Counted from the stretch's first letter, positions 1-5,695 are shown. The stretch is 10,334 bases of DNA from Bacteroidota bacterium (GCA_023429265.1 JAEYVS010000227.1:1-10334); one strand, 5' to 3'. A program made the numbers and translations. The notes: a model not told the origin generated them from the letters alone.

Positions 1-130
1 CGCGAGGTATATTGTTGCTGCTACGCTGGGACAACTTGCGAAGGAAGGAAAAATCAAAACGGATGAGGTAGTGAAGGCAATTAAGGCGATGAAGCTTAAG
101 CAGGATAAGGCGAACCCTTTAGTTAGTTAA
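1..130 (+). CDS. aceE: Pyruvate dehydrogenase E1 component, homodimeric type (C-terminal end only)
   Basis: The window opens inside a gene that reads from base 2 to a TAA at 128-130, giving 42 residues that start ARYIVAATLGQLAKEGK and end DKANPLVS. This resembles the C-terminus of Escherichia coli AceE as I recall it (VAVLGELAKRGEI...DADKVNPRLA), including the V-A-x-LG-x-LAK-x-G-x-I stretch and the final DK-NP. E1 is the thiamine-diphosphate enzyme that decarboxylates pyruvate and acetylates the lipoyl group of E2. The catalytic part lies outside the window, so the call rests on the tail plus the next two genes, which encode E2 and E3 of the same complex. The aceF gene begins 39 bp after the stop, on the same strand, so an operon is likely. 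The AceE type of E1, rather than alpha/beta subunits, fits the AceF-like E2 that follows. Confidence 0.85.
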   Translation, partial: ARYIVAATLGQLAKEGKIKTDEVVKAIKAMKLKQDKANPLVS

Positions 131-160
131 AAGTTTAAAGTTTAAAGTTTAAAGTTAAAG
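131..160 (+). repeat. Tandem AAGTTTA heptamer repeat between aceE and aceF
   Basis: Directly after the aceE stop, AAGTTTA occurs three times in a row (131-137, 138-144, 145-151), followed by a degenerate AAGTTAAAG. It fills almost all of the 39-bp spacer before the aceF ATG. There is no recognisable Shine-Dalgarno sequence in this spacer. It may be a slippage-prone microsatellite or simply an AT-rich leader. Confidence 0.7.
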
Positions 161-169
161 TAATATAGA

Positions 170-1609
170 ATGGCTAAGGAAATAAAATTACCGGAAGTTT
201 CGGATAACGTGGAAGCCGGGGATGTGGTGAAGGTACTGGTGAAAGCGGGTGATAAGATCGAGGTGGATCAGCCTATAATAGAACTGGAGACTGATAAGGC
301 GATGTTCGAGGTTCCGGCGAGCGAGGCAGGGACAGTTGCCGAGGTAATGGTGAAGGAAGGTGATAACATTAAGGTTGGCGCGGTTATATTGACGGTTGAA
401 AGTGGTGATAGCAAGGAGAGTGGAAGTAAAGAAGAAAAACCGGTAGAGAAAGATGAAGAGAAGAAAGAAGAGCCAAAAGAAGAAATAAAGGAAGACAAAA
501 AGCCGAAAGAAAAAGAAACGGAAAAGGATTCCAAAGAAGAGGCGGGGACCGAAGAAAAGGAAGAATCCAAATCGAAGGAGACAGCAGAACCCAAAGAAGA
601 AGATATCGATGAGAATAAGAAGGAATATTCAGCAAAGCGAGAGCCGAAAGATGTGCCTTTAGAAGAGTCTCCCAAGAATGAGGGGAATAAATCAGATGGG
701 ATCCCTGCGCCTGCGTCACCGAGTGTGAGGAGGCTTGCAAGGGAGCTAGGTGTGGATATCAATGATGTCCAGGGTTCCGGTACAGGCGGAAGAATATCGG
801 ATGAAGATGTGAAGGCTTTTGTGAAGGGTGTAATGCAGGGCGGCGGAGCGGCTGTGAGTTCAGGCGGCGGAGGCGGTTTTGCTCATAAACCATTACCGGA
901 CTTTAGCAAGTGGGGTCAGGTAGAAACGGAGAAGATGTCGAATGTAAGAAGAGTGACTGCGGAGGGATTGAGCCATGCGTGGGGTACGGTGCCAATGGTA
1001 ACGCAATTCGATGAAGCGGATATTACCGAGCTGGAGGCATTCAGGAAAAAGAATGCGCCTGCAATAAAAGAGAAGGGCGGACAATTGACAGTGACTGCTA
1101 TATTGCTCAAGGTGGTGGAGGCAGCACTGAGGACATACCCGCAATTCAATGCTAGCATAGATATGCAGAAGCGTGAGATAATTTACAAGAAGTACTTTAA
1201 TATTGGGATAGCGGCTGATACGGACAGGGGTCTGCTTGTTCCCGTGATAAAGAACGTGGATACGAAGTCACTGACGGATCTTTCTATAGAATTGTCCGAG
1301 ATATCCGAAAAAGCAAGAGACAGAAAGATAACCCCTGAAGAAATGGATGGAGGTAACTTTACTATTTCTAATCTGGGTGGTATCGGAGGGACGGGATTTA
1401 CTCCTATAGTTTATTCACCACAGGTAGCGATACTTGGAGTTTCGAGAGCGAGCTATAAGCCGGTTTATACAGATGGAGAGTTCGTGCCAAGGTTTGTGCT
1501 GCCATTGTCGCTGACGTATGATCACAGGATAATCGATGGAGCGGATGCGGCAAGGTTTTTGAGGTGGATATGCAATGCGTTAGAGAGTCCCTGGTCAATG
1601 TTATTGTAA
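170..1609 (+). CDS. aceF: Dihydrolipoyllysine-residue acetyltransferase (E2 of pyruvate dehydrogenase)
   Basis: This is the core acyltransferase of the pyruvate dehydrogenase complex (479 aa), moving the acetyl group from E1 to coenzyme A. One lipoyl domain occupies about residues 1-78, with the lipoylated lysine K43 in ELETDKAMFEV. A long Lys/Glu-rich linker (about 80-175) follows, then the peripheral subunit-binding domain (about 180-220; PASPSVRRLARELGV ... GTGGRISDEDV). A glycine-rich spacer (about 225-240) leads to the catalytic domain (about 245-479), with the active-site motif DHRIIDG at 451-457 (His452, Asp456). The catalytic domain opens PLPDFSKWG and has ITELEAFRKK, close to E. coli AceF, which fits the AceE-type E1 upstream. 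E. coli AceF has three lipoyl domains and Ala/Pro linkers; this protein has one lipoyl domain and a highly charged linker. Start: ATG at 170, beginning exactly at the lipoyl fold. No Shine-Dalgarno sequence is seen. Confidence 0.95.
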   Translation: MAKEIKLPEVSDNVEAGDVVKVLVKAGDKIEVDQPIIELETDKAMFEVPASEAGTVAEVMVKEGDNIKVGAVILTVESGDSKESGSKEEKPVEKDEEKKEEPKEEIKEDKKPKEKETEKDSKEEAGTEEKEESKSKETAEPKEEDIDENKKEYSAKREPKDVPLEESPKNEGNKSDGIPAPASPSVRRLARELGVDINDVQGSGTGGRISDEDVKAFVKGVMQGGGAAVSSGGGGGFAHKPLPDFSKWGQVETEKMSNVRRVTAEGLSHAWGTVPMVTQFDEADITELEAFRKKNAPAIKEKGGQLTVTAILLKVVEAALRTYPQFNASIDMQKREIIYKKYFNIGIAADTDRGLLVPVIKNVDTKSLTDLSIELSEISEKARDRKITPEEMDGGNFTISNLGGIGGTGFTPIVYSPQVAILGVSRASYKPVYTDGEFVPRFVLPLSLTYDHRIIDGADAARFLRWICNALESPWSMLL

Positions 1610-1614
1610 TATTT

Positions 1615-1640
1615 GCCACAGAGACACAGAGGGCACAGAG
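1615..1640. repeat. Family A repeat (GCCACAGAGACACAGAG type)
   Basis: The sequence begins GCCACAGAGACACAGAG and continues with GGCACAGAG, so it is internally repetitive with a CACAGAG core. Related copies lie at 3339-3352 and 7936-7965. I recall similar CACAGAG strings as common intergenic repeats in several bacterial phyla; their function is unknown to me. Confidence 0.65.
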
Positions 1641-1656
1641 TATAACCTCACCCCTG

Positions 1657-1681
1657 CCCCTCTCCTTAGTAAGGAGAGGGG
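1657..1681. repeat. Family D palindrome (CCCCTCTCCTTA / TAAGGAGAGGGG)
   Basis: Two perfectly complementary 12-nt arms (1657-1668 and 1670-1681) are separated by a single G. The sequence would form a hairpin in RNA but has no following T-tract, so it is not a standard terminator. Related CCCCTCT...GAGAGGGG sequences occur at 3462-3486, 5271-5339 and 9135-9211. Confidence 0.7.
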
Positions 1682-1821
1682 GTCGAGAATTTTGGAGTGT
1701 GATTATCGCCTGACGGCGGTAAGAAATTGAGTTGGATGAGGCGGCGGAGAGGATATTGGAGAATGTAAGTTAGAGTGACAAAGATAATTTCGACTTCCAG
1801 GAAATCATTAAAATAAACCGA

Positions 1822-1847
1822 ACACTGAACATTGGAAACTGAAAATT
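1822..1847 (+). repeat. Family G repeat overlapping the lpdA start
   Basis: These 26 bp (ACACTGAACATTG ... GAAAATT) match the reverse complement of 8446-8471 at 23 of 26 positions and resemble the reverse complement of 3259-3286. The repeat contains the presumed TTG start codon of lpdA and its first few codons. Confidence 0.65.
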
Positions 1848-3253
1848 TACATTTAGTAGTATTAGGGGCGGGACCCGGGGGTTACGCGGCGGCGTTTTTG
1901 GCGGCGGACCTCGGGATGAAGGTAACGCTGATCGATAAGGAAGAGAACCCGGGTGGAGTGTGTCTTTACAGGGGATGCATTCCTTCGAAAGCTTTGCTGC
2001 ATATCGCGAAGGTAATACGCGAAGCTGAGGAGATGAAGGATTGGGGTGTGGACTTCGGGCAGCCGAAGATCAAGCCGAAGAAAATAACCGCGTGGAAAGA
2101 CGAGGTTGTAAATAAGAACACGAGCGGGCTTGGGACTTTAGTAAAGCAGAGGAAGATTGAATATTTGAGAGGTGAAGCGAAATTCCTGGACTCAAATACG
2201 CTGGAAGTAAAGACACAGGACGGAAAGACTGAGAAGGTTGAATATGACAAGCTGGTTCTTGCGACGGGTTCGAGGCCTGTTAAGATTCCAAATATCTCGA
2301 TCGATAATCCAAACGTATTAGATTCGACCACGGCTCTGGATATTAAAGAAGTGCCGGGAACGATGCTGGTTATTGGAGGCGGTTATATTGGGCTTGAGTT
2401 AGGCTCGGTGTACGCAGCTCTGGGAACGAAGGTGACTGTGGTAGAGATGTTACCTCATATATTGAATGGAGCGGACAGGGATCTTGCGAGGCAGTTAGAG
2501 CAGAAGCTGAAGAAGGAAATGAAAGAGATAAAATTGAATTCCAAGGTAGTGGAGCTGAAGGTTGGTAAAAAGGGGTTAGATGTCTCAATCGAAGATAAGG
2601 ACGGCAAGAAAACTACGGAAACTTATGATAAGGTACTGGTGTCAGTGGGAAGGAAACCTAATTCGGAAAATTTAGGGCTGGAGAATACAAAAGTTAAATT
2701 GAACGAGAAGGGTTTCATAGAAGTAAACAATAAATTGCAGACGGCTGACGAATCTATATATGCCATTGGCGATGTTGTCGGAGAGCCTATGTTAGCACAC
2801 AAGGCATCACACGAAGGGCGTACCGCGGTGGAAGTGATAGCAGGGCATAAAGCGGCATTCGAACCGGCTGCAATTCCAGCGGTGGTGTTTACAGATCCGG
2901 AGATCGCGTGGTGCGGGCTTACGGAGACTGAGGCTAAAGAGAAAGGTATCGAGGTGGAAATCGCTAAATTCCCGTGGGCTGCATCCGGGCGTGCGGGTAC
3001 ATTAGGGAGAACTGACGGGCTTACGAAGATCATAGTCGAGCCGAAAACAGAGAGAGTGCTTGGAGTGGGAATTGCAGGACCGGGCGCGGGTGAATTGATT
3101 GCCGAAGGAGTGCTTGCGGTAGAGATGGCTGCGAATTTGACTGATATCAAGATGTCAATACATCCACACCCGACATTATCGGAGACTGTGATGGAGGCGG
3201 CGGAGGTATTCTTTGGGGAGAGCACGCATTATTATAAGCCGAAGAGGAAGTAA
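1832..3253 (+). CDS. lpdA: Dihydrolipoyl dehydrogenase (E3 of pyruvate dehydrogenase)
   Basis: This flavoprotein re-oxidises the dihydrolipoyl group of E2 with NAD+ (473 aa). The FAD-binding motif GAGPGG is at 12-17. The redox-active disulfide is C44/C49 in GGVCLYRGCIPSK. The NAD-binding motif GGGYIG is at 182-187, and the second FAD motif AIGD at 311-314. The C-terminal dimerisation domain ends with the catalytic dyad H446/E451 in HPHPTLSE. There is no N-terminal lipoyl domain. Start choice is unusual: an in-frame TGA lies at 1826-1828 and the first in-frame ATG is codon 29, inside the FAD fold, so TTG at 1832 is the only start I can see that keeps the FAD site. There is no Shine-Dalgarno sequence, and the start sits in a family G repeat. 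It follows aceF by 222 bp on the same strand and ends at a hairpin terminator. In this context it serves the PDH complex; E3 can also be shared with 2-oxoglutarate dehydrogenase or glycine cleavage. Confidence 0.95.
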   Translation: METENLHLVVLGAGPGGYAAAFLAADLGMKVTLIDKEENPGGVCLYRGCIPSKALLHIAKVIREAEEMKDWGVDFGQPKIKPKKITAWKDEVVNKNTSGLGTLVKQRKIEYLRGEAKFLDSNTLEVKTQDGKTEKVEYDKLVLATGSRPVKIPNISIDNPNVLDSTTALDIKEVPGTMLVIGGGYIGLELGSVYAALGTKVTVVEMLPHILNGADRDLARQLEQKLKKEMKEIKLNSKVVELKVGKKGLDVSIEDKDGKKTTETYDKVLVSVGRKPNSENLGLENTKVKLNEKGFIEVNNKLQTADESIYAIGDVVGEPMLAHKASHEGRTAVEVIAGHKAAFEPAAIPAVVFTDPEIAWCGLTETEAKEKGIEVEIAKFPWAASGRAGTLGRTDGLTKIIVEPKTERVLGVGIAGPGAGELIAEGVLAVEMAANLTDIKMSIHPHPTLSETVMEAAEVFFGESTHYYKPKRK

Positions 3254-3256
3254 ATC

Positions 3257-3287
3257 TTCAATTATAAATGTTCAATGTTCAGTTTTA
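3257..3287 (-). repeat. Family G repeat after lpdA
   Basis: The segment TTCAATTATAAATGTTC followed by AATGTTCAGTTTT is, in reverse complement, a relative of the repeats at 1822-1847 and 8446-8471; the core is ACTGAACATTG. Two of the three copies therefore flank lpdA in opposite orientation. Confidence 0.55.
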
Positions 3288-3315
3288 AAAGCTATCCAAA
3301 ACGGTAGCTTTTTTT
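3288..3315 (+). terminator. Rho-independent terminator of the aceEF-lpdA operon
   Basis: A 9-bp stem, AAAGCTATC (3288-3296) with GGTAGCTTT (3303-3311), contains one G-T wobble and a six-base loop (CAAAAC). It runs into seven T residues (3309-3315). It lies 35 bp after the lpdA stop codon, the expected place for the end of the PDH transcript. Confidence 0.85.
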
Positions 3316-3358
3316 ATTGTCTTTTAGAGATTCACCCCCGAAGACACAGAGTAAAGAC

Positions 3359-3448
3359 TTAGCCACGAATTGACACAAATTATCTCGAATTGTTTTTATT
3401 CGTTAATTCTAATCTTCTCATATTTTATCTAATTCGTACGAATTTTTA
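3359..3448. repeat. Family C element, copy C1
   Basis: The copy starts TTAGCCACGAATTGACAC, carries CTCGAATT and a central TTAATTCTAATCTTCTCAT, and ends in a perfect 14-bp palindrome AATTCGTACGAATT (3431-3444). The CGAATT at the start can pair with AATTCG at the end. The same layout is seen at 5161-5247, 5385-5470, 5567-5650 and 9003-9095. Confidence 0.75.
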
Positions 3449-3461
3449 TTTTGATTCTAAA

Positions 3462-3486
3462 CCCCTCTGACATGGTAAGGAGAGGG
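3462..3486. repeat. Family D repeat, copy D2
   Basis: CCCCTCTGACATGGTAAGG is followed by AGAGGGG. The outer arms CCCCTCT and AGAGGGG are complementary. The left part CCCCTCTGACATG is identical to the start of D3 at 5271, where a longer hairpin-rich segment follows. Confidence 0.6.
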
Positions 3487-3510
3487 GGTTGAGAATTCCC
3501 GATTAAATTC

Positions 3511-3552
3511 TTACCGCATAAGACGCAAAGGTTTTCGCGAAGGGCGCAAAGA
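3511..3552. repeat. Family B repeat, copy B1
   Basis: TTACCGCATAAGACGCAAAG is followed by GTTTTCGCGAAGGGCGCAAAG. It is nearly the same as B2 at 5114-5155, and shorter versions lie at 5360-5380 and 5541-5562. It directly precedes a family C element (C6), as do B2, B3 and B4. Confidence 0.7.
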
Positions 3553-3554
3553 GG

Positions 3555-3615
3555 GGATTAGCAACCCCAAAGGGGTCCTTTCTGGAGAATCAGCACTAAC
3601 TTACTCGAACTTTAT
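3555..3615. repeat. Family C element, interrupted and truncated copy C6
   Basis: GGATTAGC (to 3562) and GAATCAGCACTAACTTACTC (from 3587) match the start of C4 (TTTAGC-CAC-GAATCAGCACTAATTTACTC). In C6 the three bases CAC are replaced by 24 bases (3563-3586) that include the small palindrome ACCCCAAAGGGGT. The 3' half of the usual element is missing. Confidence 0.6.
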
Positions 3616-3621
3616 ATTGTG

Positions 3622-3647
3622 CTTTCCCAAGCAGGGGCTTGGGAAAG
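3622..3647. repeat. Family E hairpin, copy E1
   Basis: An 11-bp perfect stem, CTTTCCCAAGC (3622-3632) with GCTTGGGAAAG (3637-3647), has the four-base loop AGGG. It is followed by AGGAGATTAAAA, and its counterpart E2 at 5502-5525 is followed by the similar AAGTAGATAAAA. There is no T-tract. Confidence 0.7.
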
Positions 3648-3672
3648 AGGAGATTAAAACCATAATAGCTTT

Positions 3673-3790
3673 GCTATTTAATAAGCAGCCGCCGCTCAAT
3701 CGGGATTACTTGTCATACCAAAGCTATTTAACAAGCAACCGCCGCTCAATCGGGATTACTTATACATAGCTAAAGCTATTTTATAAGTAA
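3673..3790. repeat. Family F tandem repeat at the 3' end of the T9SS gene
   Basis: Two 39-bp copies (3673-3711 and 3723-3761) match at 37 of 39 positions. A third partial match (GCTATTTTATAAG, 3775-3787) is made by the last codons and stop of the neighbouring minus-strand gene. Unit spacing is about 50-52 bp. Read on the minus strand, both full copies end CTT-(A/G)TT-AAA-TAG, like the gene end CTT-ATA-AAA-TAG. Confidence 0.75.
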
Positions 3791-5020
3791 CATTTTTCTG
3801 GTTTGGGAGAAGTCACCGGTATTGAGTTTATAGTAATATACTCCGCTGGAGAGATCAGCACCATTAAACGAAACTGAGTAGGAGCCAGCCGATAACTGCT
3901 CCGACACCAACGACCTGACTTCCCTGCCGAGGAAATCATATACCACCATACTAACATTGCTGAGTTTAGGTATGTTAAACTCTATATTAGTTGACGGATT
4001 AAATGGGTTCGGATAATTTTGATTTAGAGAGTATCCTTGGGCGATAAAATTGGGGTCAGTTATTGAGGTAATGGTACCGCCGTTTGTCGTTTTCAGGATC
4101 TTACCGCTCCAGGAGCAAGCGAATCCTTCATTTGGTGACGTAAAGGCTATCCCATATAAAAACTCGTTAAGGGCAGTCTGCTGGATAGTCCAGGAGTCAC
4201 CTGCGTTTGTAGTCTTTAGAACAATCCCGTGATCCCCTCCTATATAACCTGTGTCCGGTGTTGGGAAGCTGATAGAAAACAGGGCTTCGGTGGTGCCGGT
4301 TGTCAGCATAGTCCAATTCGCACCTCCATCAGTTGTCTTTCTCACACGTCCTATGTCCGCAATAAGGTAACCTGTATTTTCAGATGTAAACTTTATATCC
4401 CGGAAAAATTCGACAGGAGGTATTACACCTACATCGAGTTCGGACCAGCTTGTCCCTGCGTTAGTAGTCTTTAAAACGACCGGCGCTCCCGATACGAAAC
4501 CTGTATTTTCATTTACAAAGAAAGGCTTGTACAATTGAGTACTGCTTCCTGAATTCAGTGTATTCCAGTTAGTGCCACCGTTTGTTGTTTTATAGATCCT
4601 TCCACCGCTTCCGCAGCAGTACCCTGTTTGTGAATTGATGAATTCGAGTCCCCATAGCTGTGTGGTGGTATCAGAGGTAGGCTGGCGCACCCAGTTGAGT
4701 CCCCCATTAGTTGTTTTAATAATAATTCCGAAATTACCACTCATAAAGACGGTGTCGGGATGAAGAATTTCGATTGCCATAAAGCGGGTGCCGGTAAATC
4801 CGGAACTTTGGGAAGTCCAGTTAAGTCCGCCATTGGTTGTTTTGTAGATATTCATCGTAGATCCATTATAGAGAGTGCTGACGGTATAGCCTGTGTTTTG
4901 ATCGTAGAATTCGATTTCGTGAAGCGACTGGGATGGATTGAATGATGCGATCTGAGTCCATTGTGATGATGCGTTTGAGTAAAGTGTCAAAGTGATTATA
5001 AGAAGTAGTATCTTTTTCAT
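3776..5020 (-). CDS. Secreted Ycf48-like beta-propeller protein with T9SS sorting domain
   Basis: The protein is 414 aa. Residues 1 to about 19 are a signal peptide (MKKILLLIITLTLYSNASSQ). Seven KTTNGG-type repeats start near residues 60, 102, 144, 184, 228, 269 and 310, about 42 residues apart, most reading KTTN(G/A)GxxW and preceded by GY/GF. This is the Ycf48/BNR-like pattern and predicts a seven-bladed beta-propeller. The seventh repeat is degenerate (KTTNGGTITS, no Trp). Residues 330-414 form a type A T9SS C-terminal domain: QNYPNPFNPST, then VVYDFLGREVRSL, SAGSYSVSFNGADLSSGVYYYKL and a basic tail ending RKMLLIK. The family usually crosses the outer membrane by the Por system, with the C-terminal domain removed on export. 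The ligand is unknown; photosystem assembly, the role of true Ycf48, is not implied. No Shine-Dalgarno sequence is seen; a near-match to the -7 box (TATATTTT) lies at 5049-5056 on the minus strand. Repeat mosaics flank the gene on both sides. Confidence 0.9.
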   Translation of the reverse strand: MKKILLLIITLTLYSNASSQWTQIASFNPSQSLHEIEFYDQNTGYTVSTLYNGSTMNIYKTTNGGLNWTSQSSGFTGTRFMAIEILHPDTVFMSGNFGIIIKTTNGGLNWVRQPTSDTTTQLWGLEFINSQTGYCCGSGGRIYKTTNGGTNWNTLNSGSSTQLYKPFFVNENTGFVSGAPVVLKTTNAGTSWSELDVGVIPPVEFFRDIKFTSENTGYLIADIGRVRKTTDGGANWTMLTTGTTEALFSISFPTPDTGYIGGDHGIVLKTTNAGDSWTIQQTALNEFLYGIAFTSPNEGFACSWSGKILKTTNGGTITSITDPNFIAQGYSLNQNYPNPFNPSTNIEFNIPKLSNVSMVVYDFLGREVRSLVSEQLSAGSYSVSFNGADLSSGVYYYKLNTGDFSQTRKMLLIK

Positions 5021-5113
5021 AATTTAGTTTGATTTTTTATGCTATGTAAAAATATAAGGAAAATATTTGAAAAGATTCATACCACTACCTCTCCCCGCTT
5101 CCCGATTTTTTTC

Positions 5114-5155
5114 TTACCGGAAAGACGCAAAGGTTTTCGCAAAGGGCGCAAAGAA
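5114..5155. repeat. Family B repeat, copy B2
   Basis: TTACCGGAAAGACGCAAAGG continues with TTTTCGCAAAGGGCGCAAAG. It differs from B1 (3511-3552) at only a few positions and runs directly into C2. Confidence 0.7.
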
Positions 5156-5160
5156 AGATT

Positions 5161-5247
5161 TAGCCACGAATTAGCACTAATTTACTCGAATTAATACTGA
5201 ATGCTTAATTCTAATTTACACGGATCATAGCAAATTCGTACGAATTG
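5161..5247. repeat. Family C element, copy C2
   Basis: TAGCCACGAATTAGCACTAA, then TTTACTCGAATT, a middle part TTAATTCTAATTTACAC, and the terminal 14-bp palindrome AATTCGTACGAATT at 5233-5246. Its first 34 bases match C4 at 32 positions. Confidence 0.75.
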
Positions 5248-5270
5248 CCGGCTTGGTTAATTGTTTCTAA

Positions 5271-5339
5271 ACCCCTCTGACATGACATCTGCTCGCACAC
5301 TCGCAGGTCATGTCTTCTCCCCTTTGTACAAAGGGGAGA
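5271..5339. repeat. Family D repeat with nested hairpins, copy D3
   Basis: It begins CCCCTCTGACATG like D2 and then diverges. GACATGAC (5279-5286) pairs with GTCATGTC (5307-5314), and inside that CTGC (5289-5292) pairs with GCAG (5303-5306). Next comes a perfect 24-bp palindrome at 5316-5339, each arm reading TCTCCCCTTTGT or its complement. Confidence 0.7.
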
Positions 5340-5359
5340 TAATAAACTCAGTTATTTCC

Positions 5360-5380
5360 TTACCGCAAAGACGCAAAGAA
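5360..5380. repeat. Family B repeat, short copy B3
   Basis: TTACCGCAAAGACGCAAAGA immediately precedes C3. It lacks the TTTTCGCAAAGGGCGC half that is present in B1 and B2. Confidence 0.6.
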
Positions 5381-5384
5381 ATCT

Positions 5385-5470
5385 TAGCCACGAATTGACA
5401 CGAATTTTCTCGGATTGTTTTTAATCGCTTATTCTAATTTTCACTTATTGAATCTGATTGTACGAATATT
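5385..5470. repeat. Family C element, copy C3
   Basis: TAGCCACGAATTGACACGAA, then TTTTCTCGGATT and a middle part TTATTCTAATTTTCACTTAT. The terminal palindrome is decayed (TTGTACGAATATT). Confidence 0.7.
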
Positions 5471-5501
5471 TATATCCGGATTTAAAAACTGCAAAATCTG
5501 C

Positions 5502-5525
5502 ATTCCCAAGCTGGGGCTTGGGAAT
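5502..5525. repeat. Family E hairpin, copy E2
   Basis: A 10-bp perfect stem, ATTCCCAAGC (5502-5511) with GCTTGGGAAT (5516-5525), has the loop TGGG. Compared with E1, the T-A pair 3623-3646 has become the A-T pair 5502-5525, so both sides changed and pairing is kept. Confidence 0.7.
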
Positions 5526-5540
5526 AAGTAGATAAAAGAT

Positions 5541-5562
5541 TTTCGCAAAGGGCGCAAAGAAA
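5541..5562. repeat. Family B repeat, half copy B4
   Basis: TTTCGCAAAGGGCGCAAAGA corresponds to the second half of B1 and B2. It sits between hairpin E2 and element C4. Confidence 0.6.
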
Positions 5563-5566
5563 GATT

Positions 5567-5650
5567 TAGCCACGAATCAGCACTAATTTACTCGAATTAT
5601 CAATAATCGTTTATTCTAATTTTCACTTATATTACTTGATTCAAAAGAAC
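5567..5650. repeat. Family C element, copy C4
   Basis: TAGCCACGAATCAGCACTAA, then TTTACTCGAATT and a middle part TTATTCTAATTTTCACTTAT shared with C3. The terminal CGTACG palindrome is not recognisable; the sequence ends ACTTGATTCAAAAGAAC. Confidence 0.65.
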
Positions 5651-5695
5651 ATAAATACCGTTTAGAATTAGGGAACAAGGGTAAGAGAATATTGG

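Larger units (their letters stand above)
1610..1831. other. aceF-lpdA spacer made largely of repeats
   Basis: These 222 bp separate E2 from E3. From left to right they hold a family A repeat (1615-1640), a family D palindrome (1657-1681), about 140 bp without a recognisable feature, and the start of a family G repeat (from 1822) that runs into lpdA. No TAnnTTTG box and no T-rich terminator is visible, so lpdA is probably read from the aceEF transcript. A weak promoter cannot be excluded. Confidence 0.6.
3254..3775. other. Left mosaic repeat block (no gene)
   Basis: This 522-bp spacer between lpdA and the convergent T9SS gene holds no plausible ORF. In order it contains the family G copy, the terminator, a short family A piece (3339-3352), C1, D2, B1, the interrupted C6, hairpin E1 and the family F tandem repeat. 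The same families recur on the other side of the T9SS gene at about 5085-5650. Confidence 0.75.

Noticed and set aside
268..762. Long minus-strand ORFs opposite the aceF linker (Ser/Phe-rich)
   Set aside because: They are the antisense of the Lys/Glu-rich linker codons (GAA/AAG read as TTC/CTT), which lack stops. No family resemblance and no start signals.
1657..1681. Terminator between aceF and lpdA
   Set aside because: The hairpin is perfect but has no T-tract, and the same palindrome type occurs in unrelated spacers, so it is listed as a repeat.
2623..3225. 200-residue minus-strand ORF opposite lpdA
   Set aside because: It lies fully inside a clearly coding gene with catalytic residues in place; composition is that of an antisense shadow.
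3339..5650. CRISPR array
   Set aside because: The repeats are palindromic or AT-rich, of several families and unequal spacing, with no constant direct repeat of 24-40 bp separated by unique spacers and no cas genes.
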